A DNA stretch of 64,000 nucleotides, taken from contig CM060734.1 of NCBI GenBank assembly GCA_030704615.1, positions 12,150,001 through 12,214,000 on the forward strand, in the 5' to 3' direction. Origin of the DNA: Takakia lepidozioides. Taxonomy: Eukaryota; Streptophyta; Takakiopsida; Takakiales; Takakiaceae. A program made the translations under genes and the position numbers. The notes beneath the pieces were generated by a model. That model did no database searches. It was not told the origin of the DNA and saw only the letters and a list, made by a program, of their open reading frames with translations. Shown here in pieces: positions 21,054 through 31,244 of this stretch; position 1 is the first letter of the stretch; each line of letters opens with the position of its first letter.

Positions 21054-21160
21054 GCTGTGACGGGCTGTGATAGGCTGTGATGGGCTGTGGTGGGCTGTGA
21101 CAGGCTGTGCCCTGTGACCTGTGTAGGGCTGTGACAGGCTGTGCCATGTGGCCTGTGGGT
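21054..21160 (+). repeat. GGGCTGTGA minisatellite at a breakpoint
   Basis: About nine copies of GGCTGTGAY-type words of 9-11 bases. It ends at the point where similarity to the chromovirus begins, so it marks the 5' truncation junction of that copy. Confidence 0.75.
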
Positions 21161-21617
21161 GAATCGGAAGCGGAGGGAAGTGAAGTTTGAGGCAGGCACG
21201 GAGGTCTGGTTGAACATCAAAAATTTCCGACTACCTCCGGAAGTGAGTCCAAAGTTCGTACCTCCATATGCGGGACCCTTTCGCATCCGGAAGGTTATGA
21301 ATGAGGATGTGTATGAATTGGAGTTGCCGGCAAACAGCAAGGTGCATCCAGTATTCCACGTCTCCCTTTTGAAGCCTTACTTCAAAGAGAAAGCGCGTCC
21401 AAATCGGCATCAAGTGTTGCGTCCGCCACCTATGCTGTTAGATCATGAAAATGAACCTGAGTATGAGGTGGAGGCAGTACTTAAGTCGAGGAGGTTCAAG
21501 AACCGAGAAACAGAGTATCTCGTCAAATGGAAGGGCTATCATCATGTGGAGGCATCTTGGGTGCGTGCCTCAGAAATTGGAAACACATCCGAGGCGGTTG
21601 CAGTTTTCAAAGGGTGA
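21161..21617 (+). pseudogene. Truncated chromovirus pol 3' end with chromodomain
   Basis: The translation from about 21164 ([16 protein letters not shown]) matches residues ~909-1060 of the intact pol at 35026-38229. It covers the post-integrase SH3-like region ([20 protein letters not shown]) and the chromodomain ([30 protein letters not shown]). It ends early at TGA 21615 compared with the other copy. Everything upstream is missing. Chromodomains steer integration of chromoviruses to heterochromatin. Confidence 0.85.
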
Positions 21618-22548
21618 CCTCAAAAATGGAAGAAGCGTTGATGGGGACATCAACCTTGGAGCGTGGGGGAGGAAATGCATGCTTAGCCCGGCTTAGCTAG
21701 CTTAGGAATCCGATTGCAAAAACTTGTATTGTACAAAAATTTGTTATAAAGGAAATGGATTCCAAATGTTGTGCGTCCTATTTTGTTTGGAATGGTGATG
21801 CATGGTGTGGTTGGCTAGTGTGTAGAATGCATGCTAGCTTACAAAAGTGGGAGAGGTAAATTGGGTTAATCGTGTGTTTGCGCAGTGCCAAAATCGGGTG
21901 ACTTCCATCCAAATGGGCAAGGAAACTTGCGCGTTCTTTAGGAGTTCACGTGCTAGTGCGCACCTGGCGCGTGCGCATACTATAACTGCGCTACCGAGGG
22001 GGTTGCTTTGTACTGCGGGCTAACGCGGAAGCTACGTGCTTCCGTTCACGTACTATAATCGTGTAGCCTTGGGACGAAGTCGTAGTGCGGCTTCGGCGTG
22101 TTCCCGTACCTTAGGCCAACATTCCGAGGCGGACCCAATTGTAGTGATTGGGGCGTGCGGTTGGTTCAAGGTTATCTTCCTAGTCAAAGAGGGTTCGAGG
22201 TGAACCCTTGCTCAAGGTGATGCCGAAAGCGGCATCATGAGCGGTCGCAAGCAATGTTGTTGCAGTAAGGCGATTCGATCCTCGGGGAGGATCGTTCCTT
22301 GGCCTTGAAGTAGGCCAAGAAGAGTGCACTAGGAGGAGCTTGAGAGGTTCCACCCTTGGCCGGGACTTGGAGGAAATCGGCCGAACTAGCTAGTGGAGAG
22401 TAGAGTCAAGTGTGGGGTTTGGTTCTTTGCCATGGGACGCCATGGTACGGAAACAAACTCCTTGATGTGGGACGCCACAACTTGGATGTTCGTTTCCACA
22501 AAATGTACAAGCCGATGAGGACATCGACTCCCTGTTGGTAGGGGTGTG
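21618..22548 (+). other. 3' untranslated region of the truncated chromovirus
   Basis: Non-coding. It aligns along its length with the reverse complement of 34125-35025 in the intact copy. It includes the polypurine-like GGTAGGGGTGTG just before the LTR. Confidence 0.75.
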
Positions 22549-23273
22549 TGTCGCGGCCCTTTGCCTTGAGGGTAGGGGGTCGGGACACAAGAGGAGCTGC
22601 CCCTGTGGTGGGGGCAGTGGCAGCGATAGGTATGGGGGGCTGAAGCACCCTTGAGTGCCCAAAGCACTCAAGGAGGCGGAGGCACTCACTAGGTGGAGCC
22701 CCGCACACCGGGTTGCGGTGGGGGTGGCTCCACAAGGGGTGGTGGTAGCTTAGCGGGACTTAGTGGGGGTGGCATAGGACTCACCCTGGGGCAGAGACCT
22801 CGTGGTGGGAGTCGTGGGGAGTCTTGGGACTCATCACGGTCCATAGGGGCCGTGGTGAGTGGGCCAAGACTCACCGCGACTCATCACCGGGAGTCGAGGG
22901 TGTTCGTGGTGGTTCGCCATAAAATGGCATGGTTGTTTGTGAAACCCCCGCGGACAGCTACAGAAGTATATATAGGGAGTAGTAACCCCGAGAATGGTGC
23001 AAGCCCGCTGGTGACCAAAAGCTAGTGAGTAAGCAAGCGAGCCGGAAAGTGACCAAAGAGTGGGGAGCTGTTCCGGACTGCCAACTACCAAAGGGAATTC
23101 CGCTAGTTCTAAATCATTGGAGGGTTCTTTGGGAGATCAAGGGGGGACTGTTATGTCCTGGTGAGCAGCCGAAGCTCCAAGTTGGCCCGGCGGCCAGGTT
23201 GGGAGTTAGGCGCGCGCATCAAGCGAGTAACTATGACTTGAGGGGGGAGCTTACCGAAGTGAGGTGCGCGACA
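22549..23273 (+). repeat. 3' LTR of the truncated chromovirus
   Basis: A 725-bp copy bounded by TGTCGC and GCGACA. It matches the LTRs at 33401 and 39643 in inverse orientation but with many substitutions, so it is an older insertion. The TATA box TATATATA is at 22967-22974. The five bases after it, CTCTA, have no partner because the 5' end is lost. Confidence 0.88.
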
Positions 23274-24350
23274 CTCTATAATCTAACAGGCATTCAGCTT
23301 TTTGCCTCGGTTGTCCCACCATTGACTGGGTCAGAAAAGTATTCATTCCACAACTTCTCCTCATCTCAGTTACACGGTTTTGGATACTTTCCTGCTGTCA
23401 CTTTGGCAGTATCATATCAAAGTCAAGTTCCAAACTATCAAAGGTTCACTCAACCAGCTAACTTGTAGAATTCAACATGAAAATATTTTAGGGCCGATTC
23501 TGATAAGAGGGGAAAACATGTGAAATGTGTCGAAGAAGGTAACTTCATTAGCAGTGCCTGATTTTATCAATTGTGTCGTTGTTGCTGCGGCTTCCAGTTG
23601 ACCATCTACCCATGCAGGTTTCTTGTAGCTATCCTTCCATAGGGAATGATAGGTAATCTGGAGCTTGAAATCCGGCCCTCTTGGATGAATCTGGACCCAC
23701 ACTCTATGCTGTTCCTTCAGCTATCCATGCCTCTGCACAAATCATGCATACATCTTGCCTTGTTGCTAGCAGCTAATAATGACAGCCTAGAACTCTTCCC
23801 GCAAACACCCCAACCATACTTATCACACGAGTTCCTATGCTGACTTGCATTCACCTTTTTGCCTTGATTGTTCAACCATTGACTTGGGTCGGAAACATGT
23901 TCATTTTGGAGCTTCTCCTCGTCTCTGTTATCTGTTTTTCGATACTTTCCTGTTGCCACATTGGCAGTATCATGTCAAAATCACTCCAAAACTACCATAG
24001 ATCCACCAACAAGCTAACTTACAGAATTCAACTTGAAAATTTAGGGACGACTTTGATAACAGGGAAAACAGGATGAAATGTGTTGAAGAAGGTGCCTTCG
24101 TTAGCGGTGCCTGGTTCTATCAATTGTGTTGCTGCCGCTGCTGTTTCCAGTTGACCATCTACCCATGGAGGTTTCTTGTAGCTATTTATCCACGGGGAAT
24201 CAGAAGTAATCTTGTGTTTGAAATCGGGCCCTCTTGGATGAATCTGGACCCACACTCTATCCCTGGTCCTTCGGCTATCCTTGCATGTATACAAACCAGG
24301 CATACATCCTTGCCTTGGTGCTAGCAGCTGACACTGACGGTGTGGAGTTC
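23274..24350 (-). pseudogene. OSB fragment cluster, minus strand
   Basis: Minus-strand pieces of an OSB gene lie one after another. The first half of the PDF motif (EEKLWNEYFSDP then a WWDNR-like part) is at about 23400-23285 and again, degraded, at 23960-23860. The second half (IHPRGPDFKLQITYHSLW, KKPAWVDGQLE) is at 23690-23500. A better preserved second half (RGPDFKHKITSDSPWINSYK, PPWVDGQLE) is at 24255-24120. Frame breaks occur in each piece. The intervening sequence resembles former introns shared among copies. Confidence 0.6.
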
Positions 24351-24377
24351 TTCCAGAAAACACCCCAACCCTACTTA

Positions 24378-26660
24378 TCACACTAGTTCCAAATCTGAAA
24401 TGCCTCTGCTTCTCTTTGTAATCCAATAGGCATTCACCTTTTCTAGAGCTGCTAGGCTTGCACACGCATTGCAAACACAAACAAACGTAATGTGGTTGGG
24501 CTTCACCCCTTCCTGCATCATTTTGCTCGTATGTCTCCAAAGCCTCCATCCCGCAACCCTGCTATGCATGTCCTGCGATCATTGCATTCCACAACACCAC
24601 ATCACATTCAGCCATAATGTCAAACACCCCCCTTTGCATCTTCAATACTCCCACATTTGGCATACATATCCAGCAAGGCAGTGTTCAGAATGACATTTGG
24701 TACAATTCCAGCTTTGACAATGTCACCATGGACCTCTTTGCCATTTTCCGGGGCTACCAGGCTGGCACATGCATTGCAAATGCCATCTGATTGGGCTTTA
24801 CCCCTTCCTACATCATTTGCTCATAGGTCTCCAAAGCCTCCATCCCACGATCCTGCTGTGCATATCCTGCGATCATCGCGCTTCACGACACCACATCACG
24901 TTCAGCCATTTTGTCGAACACTGCCTTTGCATCTTCAATGCACCCAAATTTGGCATACATGTCCACCAGGGCAGTGTTCAGAATGACATCTGGTACAATT
25001 CTAGCTTTGACGATGTCAGCATGGACCTCTTTGCCATTTTCCAGGGCTGCCAGGCTCGCACACGCATTGCAAACGCAAACAAATGTAATGCGGTCGGGCT
25101 TCCCCCCTTCGCACATCATTTGCTCATAGGTCTCCAAAGCATTCATACCACACCCATTCTTGGTAAATCCTGCCAACATTATATTCCACGTGATCAAAGA
25201 TCGTTAAGGGATTCTGTTGAACACTTGGTGAGCATAGATGTACACCAGGGGAATGTTCAGAATGACATGTGGTACAATTCCAGCTTTGATAATGTCAACC
25301 ATGAACCTCTTTGACCATTCCCAGGGCTGCTAGGCTTGCATATGCATATTATAAACACAAATGAACATGACCTGGTCTGGCTTCATCCCTTCCCACATCA
25401 TTTGCTCTTAGGTTTCCAAAGCCTTAATAATCCCATACCCATGCTGCACATACCTTCAATCATGGCACTCCAAAACACCACATCTCGTTCAGCCATATTG
25501 TCAAACTCTCCCTCCGCATCAGGCTTGCTGCACCCACATTTGGCATACATGTCCACCAGGGCAATGTTCAGAATGACATCTGGTACAAATCCAGCTTTGA
25601 TGATGTCACCATGGACCTCTTTCCCTCCAGAGCTCCCATGGTTGCACACGCATTGCAAACACAAACACACGTGATGTGGTTGGGCTTCACCCCTTCGCGC
25701 AGCAGTTGCTCATAGGTCTCCAAAGCATTCCTACCACACCCATGCTTGGTAACTCCTGCCAGCATTATATTATATGGAGACAAGGGTGTTGAGTAGAAAA
25801 ACATTTGGCGTGCATCCACTTTGGATAATGTGAGTGTGCACATGCTTTAATCCAGCGTCCAGACCTTCCATCTTGATGCACTTAAGCAAGGGACAGACAT
25901 GCGTACCTGAATCTGCTGAAATGCCTCATTGGTTTGAAGTATGTAGAGCCTATGTCAGTCTGTTTGCCGCAAAACATCTTCACATGCCCAGAAGTGCCAG
26001 AAGAGGCATTGTGGACTCCCTCTCTTGATCCTCTTTCAGAAGCTGTGGTCATGGTTGAGGTGCCTGGTTTTATGAACTGTGCCACTGCAGCTACAGCCTT
26101 TAGTTGACCATCTACCCATGCAGGTTTCTTGTAGCTATTGATCCACAGGGAATCACATCTGGTATAATTCCAGCTTTGGCGATGCAACCACGCACCTCTT
26201 TGCCCTTTTCCAGGGCTGCCAGGCTTGCACACGCACTGCAAACGCACACAAACCTGATGTGGTCGGGCTTCACCCTTCCCCAATCATTTGCTCATAGGTC
26301 TCCAAAGCCTTCATCACGTGCCTTTGTTGTGCATACCCTGCAAGCATTGCATTCCATGACATCACATCTCGTTCAGCCAGAGTGTGGAAAACTCCCTTCC
26401 CATCCTGAGTGCACCCACATTTGGCAAACATGTCCACCAGGGCAGTGTTCAGGATGACATCTGGTACAATGTCACCATGGACCTCTTTCCCCTTTCCCAG
26501 AGCTCCCAGGCTTGCACACACATTGCAAACACAAATAAATGTGATGTGGTTGGGCTTCACCCCTTCGCACATCATTTGCTCATAGTTCTCAAAAGCCTCC
26601 ATCCCACACCCTTGCTGTGCATATCCTGCAATCATCACACTCTAAGACACCCACGTCTTG
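24378..26660 (-). pseudogene. PPR gene fragments, several units, minus strand
   Basis: Repeated 35-residue PPR units are visible, for example WNIMLAGFTKNGCGMNALET, KPDRITFVCVCNACASLAAL, VPDVILNTALVDMYAKFGC and VFDKMAERDVVS (25197-24883). Similar stretches lie at 26640-26270, 25843-25400 and 24569-24378. PLS-class PPR proteins bind organellar RNA, often for C-to-U editing. No DYW or E domain is seen. Frames shift every 100-350 bases, and the same modules recur with 70-90% similarity by eye, so this is a cluster of duplicated dead pieces, not one gene. Confidence 0.7.
25860..26175 (-). pseudogene. PPR-OSB-PPR junction fragment
   Basis: Minus strand: a PPR stretch ends near 26165, then the OSB phrase SLWINSYKKPAWVDGQL runs to about 26095. 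By 26000-25860 it has become a PPR N-terminal region (GISADSGTHVCPLLKCIKM). The OSB piece is short and sits between PPR pieces, showing that the two gene types were joined more than once. Confidence 0.55.
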
Positions 26661-26699
26661 TTCAACCATACTGTCAAACACTCCCTTCATACATGTCCA

Positions 26700-27300
26700 C
26701 GAGGGTTTGTGGCAGCAGGAAAGTATCCAAAAACAGATAACATAGCTGAGGAGAAGCTCGTTGGTGGATCTATGGTGGTTTTGGAGTGATTTTGACATGT
26801 TGCTGTAGGTAGGGTTAGGGCGTCAGTGTTAGCTGCTTCAGCTGCTAGCTGCAGCAAGGCTGAGGATGTATTCACGATTTGTACACAAGCATGGATAGAT
26901 TGTGGGTCCACATTCATCCAAGAGGCCCGGATTTCAAGCTCCAGATTACCTATCATTCTATGTGGAGGATAGCTACAAGAAACAGATGGTCAACTGGAAG
27001 CCCCCGCAGCAGCGGCACAATGGATAAAATCAGGCACTACTAACGAAGGCACCTTCTTCAACACATTTCACCCTGTTTTTCCTTCTTATCAGAATTGGCC
27101 CTAAATTTCCATGTTGAATTCTGCAAGTTAGCTGGTTGAGTGAATCTTGTTTGGAGTGACTTTGATATGATACTACCAATGTGACAGCATGAAAGTATCC
27201 AAAAATAGGTAACAGATATGAGGAGAAGTTGTGGGATGAATAATCTTCTGACCCCAGTAAATGGTGGGACAACCGAGGCAAAAAGGTGAATGCTTGTCAG
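26700..27300 (+). pseudogene. OSB fragment cluster, plus strand
   Basis: The second half of the PDF motif (HPRGPDFKLQITYHS) starts near 26907 but loses frame after 26960. The first half lies at 27190-27290 (SDP, then WWDNRGKKVN in shifted frames). A short related piece is at 26710-26765. Orientation is opposite to the cluster at 23.3-24.3 kb. Confidence 0.55.
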
Positions 27301-27600
27301 ATTACAGAGAGTAGCAGATGCAATTGACCATAGGAACTAGTGTGATTAGTTGAGTTGGGTGCAATTGTACTCTCTGTTTCCTCTCTGCTTCTGTTTGCTA
27401 TTCAAAGGTAGGATTCCTGCCCTAAGTTTAAATTTCAGTCTAGTGCCGAGAGTGGGTAGACCCTTGAGGTCATCCATGATGTCCTCCCCCATGTCACAAA
27501 CTGGAAACAAGTCCAGGGAAGTTTTCTACCTAACTTCATTTTCATCAGATAATTTTCTGGAAACAGACATGGCTTTGGACACTACAACCTCTAAGTCAGT
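27301..27600 (+). other. Spacer in OSB/PPR array
   Basis: Contains one 93-residue ORF of unremarkable composition (27350-27631). I see no domain and no clear repeat relation. Confidence 0.3.
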
Positions 27601-28200
27601 AGGGTTGGGGTGTTTGCTGGAACAATTCTAGGCTGTCATTGTCAGCTGCTAGCAGCAAGGCAAGGATGTGGGCATGATTTGTGCAGAGGCCTGGATAGCT
27701 GAAGGAGCAGGGATAGAGTGTGAAGATGCTTTGTGAGGCACGCAGACTGACAGAGGCTCTACAGACTTTAAACCAACGAGGCATTTCAGCAGATTCAAAT
27801 ACATATGTCTGTCTCTTGCTTAAGTGCATCAAGATCAAAGGTCTGGAAGCTGGAAACATTAGCACATGCAAAGAGGTTTGGTTGCATCACCAAAGCTGGA
27901 ATTGTACTAGATGTGATTCTGAACAATACTCTCGTGGGCATGACTGAAGGAGCAGGGATAGAGTGTGGGTGCAGATTCATCCAAGAGGCCCGGATTTCAA
28001 GCTCCAGATTACCTATGATTCCCTGTGGAAGGATAGCTACAAGAAACCTGCATGGGTAGATGGTCAACTGGAAGCTGCAGCAGCAGCACAATTGATAAAA
28101 TCAGGCACTGCTAATGAAGGCACCTTCTTCAACACATGAGACCCTATTTTTCCCTCTTATCAGAATCGGCCCTAAATTTCCATGTTGAATTTCTGCAAGT
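27601..28200 (+). pseudogene. OSB-PPR-OSB chimeric fragment, plus strand
   Basis: OSB intronic or 5' sequence ending GGGATAGAGTGTG (27707-27720) runs into a PPR N-terminal stretch, CEARRLTEALQTLNQRGIS then DSNTYVCLLLKC (27725-27850). A second PPR scrap, ITKAGIVLDVILNNTLVG, follows (27880-27945). It then switches to the same OSB 5' sequence again (ending GGATAGAGTGTG near 27967), followed by HPRGPDFKLQITYDSLW and KKPAWVDGQLE. The shared word at both switches points to recombination or template switching there. Confidence 0.65.
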
Positions 28201-28244
28201 TAGCTGGTTGAGTGAATCTAGTTTGGAGTGACTTTGACATGATA

Positions 28245-28505
28245 TTGCCAATGTGACAACAGGAAAGTATCCAAAAATAGGTAACAGAGATGAGGAGAAG
28301 TTGTGGAATGAATACTTTTCTGACCCTAGTCAATGGTGGGACAATCGAGGCAAAAAGGTGTATGCCTGTCAATTACCAGATGTCATTCTGAACACTGCCC
28401 TGGTGGACATGTATGCCAAATGTGGGTGAATCGAGGATACAAAGGGAGTGTTCAATACTATGGCTGAATGAGATGTGGTATCGTGGAGTGTGATGCTTGC
28501 AGCCA
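28245..28505 (+). pseudogene. In-frame OSB to PPR fusion fragment
   Basis: One frame reads RDEEKLWNEYFSDPSQWWDN, then RGKKVYACQL, then directly LPDVILNTALVDMYAKCG before a TGA near 28427, with more PPR sequence (VVSWSVMLAA) after it. The first part is the first half of the OSB PDF motif and the second is a PPR repeat. No promoter or start codon is evident. Confidence 0.65.
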
Positions 28506-28979
28506 CCGCGCTACCTGTCAGCAAGACAACTCCCAAACTCCAGTCCTTGACTGCCACAATGGGGTAAGGGTTCCCTACCTGTAATTTTCCATTTTGCACA
28601 CATCGAGTTTGTGTAATGGTCCTTAGACATATTCTTAGCGATGTTAGTTTGTTTCACATATGTCAATGTTGTGGTTGCTATGGTATTGCCTGAAAGCTTG
28701 CTCATGTATCTTTTGCCGTTTTTGGGCTGGATGGCAGTTGAAGGTGGGTGACCAAGTCCGGCCAAGCCAGTGTATGCATCTTCTGCTCAGGCATTTGGAA
28801 GTCTACTTGGACTTTGCAGCTTTGTGCATTTTTGTAGCGGCACCGGATTAGATTATGGAACGGATCTCTAAACATTAAGTCACGTTGTATTTGAATTGAT
28901 GTTCCAATTTCAAATGTGCTTTCATGTTTCAGTGGTGTTTTCGTGTGTTTTCAATGGTGATTTCATGTTTCAATGCTGA
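28506..28979. other. No gene recognised
   Basis: AT-rich sequence with a small internal repetition of GTGTTTTC and TTTCATGTTTCA near 28915-28975. No domain-bearing ORF. Confidence 0.45.
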
Positions 28980-29603
28980 TAGAGTCAGGCCCATGACTAC
29001 GGTCATGTACACGACTACCTCCCATCCACAGAGCCTCCGCCACGTGCCACTTTCACCCCTCGTGTTCGCCTATACTCGTGCCACGTGCAGTATCTAGAGT
29101 GCGCCATGGAAGTCATATGTTCCAGTCATAACGACCACCCCACCCCCATCCTGCATAATTTGACTCCACGTGTGGACCTAGGATTAAACGTCCGAAGTCA
29201 TATATGCCAGTCACGAAAGACCCTCCCGCTCCATATTGTCATGCCACGTGTCATGTCCAGTCTAATCCACGTGTTATCCTGGGGTTAATCCGCGGAAGTC
29301 GTATATGCCAGTCGTGAAGACCCTGTTGCCTTCCCTTTGACATGACATGTGGCATATCCCTTCCGTTCCACGTGAAGCCGACATGGATTCGCAGTCATTT
29401 ATTATGGTCTTATCAATGACTATGATTAGGCGTCCCCGTTGCCACGTCAACAGTGAGCTCCACGACTGGCAGATATGACTCTATGGCGCTTACGACTCAT
29501 TTGTCACAACTGACTAGGTTTATCTGACTAGGCATTCATGCAGTCATAAAAGGCTGATACAACTAGAAAATAGCAGACGTAAAAGCCAGAATCTGTTGTA
29601 GTG
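28980..29603. mobile_element. Terminus and subterminal region of a second CACTA element
   Basis: The end AATCTGTTGTAGTG stops at 29603 (reverse complement CACTACAACAGATT), nearly the same terminus as the outer element. The ~600 bases before it are full of CCACGTG, GTCATAT, CCAGTC and GACTAC words. The flank starting AGCCCTCTTGCATGAATC is OSB-like sequence, so this end sits within an OSB fragment. No left end with a matching 3-bp duplication (AGC) was found. Confidence 0.6.
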
Positions 29604-29680
29604 AGCCCTCTTGCATGAATCTGAATCCACATTCCATCCCTGCTCCTTCAGCTATTCCTGCCAAGAGAAAGAGAGAAGGA
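29604..29680 (-). pseudogene. OSB 5' scrap
   Basis: Reads, on the minus strand, the GCAGGGATGGAATGTG and ATTCATGCAAGAGGG sequence that precedes the PDF motif in other copies. It is cut at 29603 by the CACTA end. Confidence 0.5.
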
Positions 29681-29689
29681 GGGCACGAC

Positions 29690-29965
29690 AGGGAGAGGGT
29701 AGCCAGTGCTGTACTCATTGTTTGGGGGGGTGGCTGGCATGTTGCTCACGAGCTGAAGCAAGCAGGCTGCGCCGCCGCCGCAGCAGCTAGCCAGCCACCA
29801 GCAGAGAGCTCCCGCATTTGGTGAGTATTCAGCGATGCTCCCGCACTTAACATACATGTTGACGAGGCAGGCGTTGCATAAAAAAATGTCTGGGTTAAAT
29901 CAAGTTTGGATAAGGTGAATGTGCACCTGCCCACCAGCTTCCACGCTTTTTCATCTTTATGCTAA
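29690..29965 (-). pseudogene. PPR fragment
   Basis: In the minus-strand reading, FNPDIFLCNACLVNMYVKCG and GSIAE match the PPR consensus for the start of an array. It then runs into unrelated A/L-rich sequence with a stop soon after. Confidence 0.5.
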
Positions 29966-30039
29966 AATGTCTCATCGGTTTAATTAAAGGGGGCAGGGCA
30001 GCGAATCGACATATTACGTAGCTTTGTGCTTCAAATCCA

Positions 30040-30110
30040 GCTTTGCTCGACGAATCTGTACCCACACTCAACCCCTGCTCCTTCAGTTATCCATGCCAAG
30101 AGAGAGAGGG
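30040..30110 (-). pseudogene. OSB 5' scrap
   Basis: A second short copy of the OSB sequence preceding the PDF motif, recognisable by GGAGCAGGGGTTGAGTGTGG on the minus strand. Confidence 0.45.
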
Positions 30111-30249
30111 AGAGAGAGTGTAGGGCAGGGCAGGGCATGGAGAGGGAAATCCATAGGTTCATATGTCGTTCAGAGAATGAGTGAATTTTAAATAAAGCCA
30201 CTGTGAGGGCAACATGTGAGGGCAACATATATGTTATGCTGCCCCCCTT

Positions 30250-30510
30250 AGACTGTTTTGAGGAGCCTGATTTTGGGACTGTAGTGCAATTTTGTAAATC
30301 TGAGTGACACTTGTTTAAGACAATATCTTGTTACTCTACTGCTATCTTCAGTGCCTATGTAGTGTCCTTTGCACTTTGTCAAACTGTTGTTTGAGGAGCT
30401 AGATTTTGGGACTCCTGTGCTATTTTGTAAATTTGACTGGCAGTTGTTTAAGACAAGGTCTTTTTATATCTTAAGTTCCTATGTTATGTCCTTTGCACTT
30501 TCTCACTTTG
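30250..30510 (+). repeat. ~130-bp tandem duplication
   Basis: Two diverged copies share TTGAGGAGC, GATTTTGGGACT, ATTTTGTAAAT, TTGTTTAAGACAA and TGTCCTTTGCACTTT in the same order. No coding potential. Confidence 0.75.
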
Positions 30511-30779
30511 TTCTTTCTTGTGATTCCTTGCCTGTGAATGAAGCATTGATTTGTTCTAGTATAGGTAGTAAGCTGCAATAGGTAGAATCACTATAGCAGT
30601 AGAAGTATAGATTACAGAAAGACATGTGCATGACTAGGGTTCTACTATAGGTAGTAAGCAATATCACTTTAACATCACTAAACAACCTTCAATCATGCAT
30701 TGACACATGTCATATCCAACATAAAACACCTGGCAACGAGCTCCTATAAGCATAGTCGTGGTTCTGACTGTTATATACA
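30511..30779. other. No gene recognised
   Basis: AT-rich; contains a short repetition of CTATAGGTAGTAAGC-type words near 30560 and 30645. Confidence 0.4.
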
Positions 30780-31212
30780 TTTAACAAACCCCTCATATGA
30801 TGCCACGTGTCCACATATCAGGATGTTTGTAGTCACGACAATGACTGCAAGACCTCCTCATTATATGCCACGTGTCCAGATATTAGCATGTTTGTAGTCA
30901 GGATAATGACTGTAGGACCTCCTCATGGATATGCCACGTGGCAGTTTCTGGAGACGTCATATGGCGCACATCCACAAAACCTCCTGGACTTATTAAAAAA
31001 AGACACGTGTACATTTTGCAGCAGCACACTAAGTCATGTATGGTAGAAATACATATGACTGCCAAATGACAGTGAGATGTATCACTTGGTATCATCTGAC
31101 TACAGTCATCCATGACCGACCATCCTGTACTCATTGTATTCACTTGGTTTGCACGACTTGCAGCTAGCGCAGTCATATGTACGATTTATGACTACGGGAT
31201 AGTCATATATAC
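30780..31212 (-). repeat. CACTA right subterminal region
   Basis: A ~65-base unit with ATGCCACGTGTCC, GTTTGTAGTCA, AATGACTG and ACCTCCTCAT is repeated about three times, followed by CATATGACT words. The TIR adjoins it. Confidence 0.75.
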
Positions 31213-31241
31213 AGTCATATATACCGCGATTTGTTGTAGTG
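31213..31241 (-). repeat. CACTA right terminal inverted repeat
   Basis: Ends in TTGTTGTAGTG and is followed by GCA. It matches 5646-5674 in inverse orientation with two mismatches. Confidence 0.85.
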
Positions 31242-31244
31242 GCA

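Larger units (their letters stand above)
5646..31241. mobile_element. CACTA (CMC/EnSpm-type) transposon, ~25.6 kb, with nested cargo
   Basis: The left end 5646-5674 and the reverse complement of 31213-31241 agree at 27 of 29 positions and both start CACTACAACA. GCA flanks both sides (5643-5645 and 31242-31244), which fits the 3-bp target duplication of CACTA elements. The LINE reading frame broken at 5645 resumes at 31245, independent evidence of one insertion. Subterminal zones at 5675-5870 and 30780-31210 repeat GACTAC, GTCATG and CCACGTG motifs. I found no transposase ORF, so it is non-autonomous or its transposase is degraded. Some of the interior, including the retroelement at 11.3-23.3 kb, may have been inserted later. 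Confidence 0.8.

Noticed and set aside
31214-31240. Retroviral-type LTR boundary at the right end of the nested region
   Set aside because: The ends are CACTA inverted repeats with a 3-bp duplication, not TG...CA LTR ends with 5 bp.
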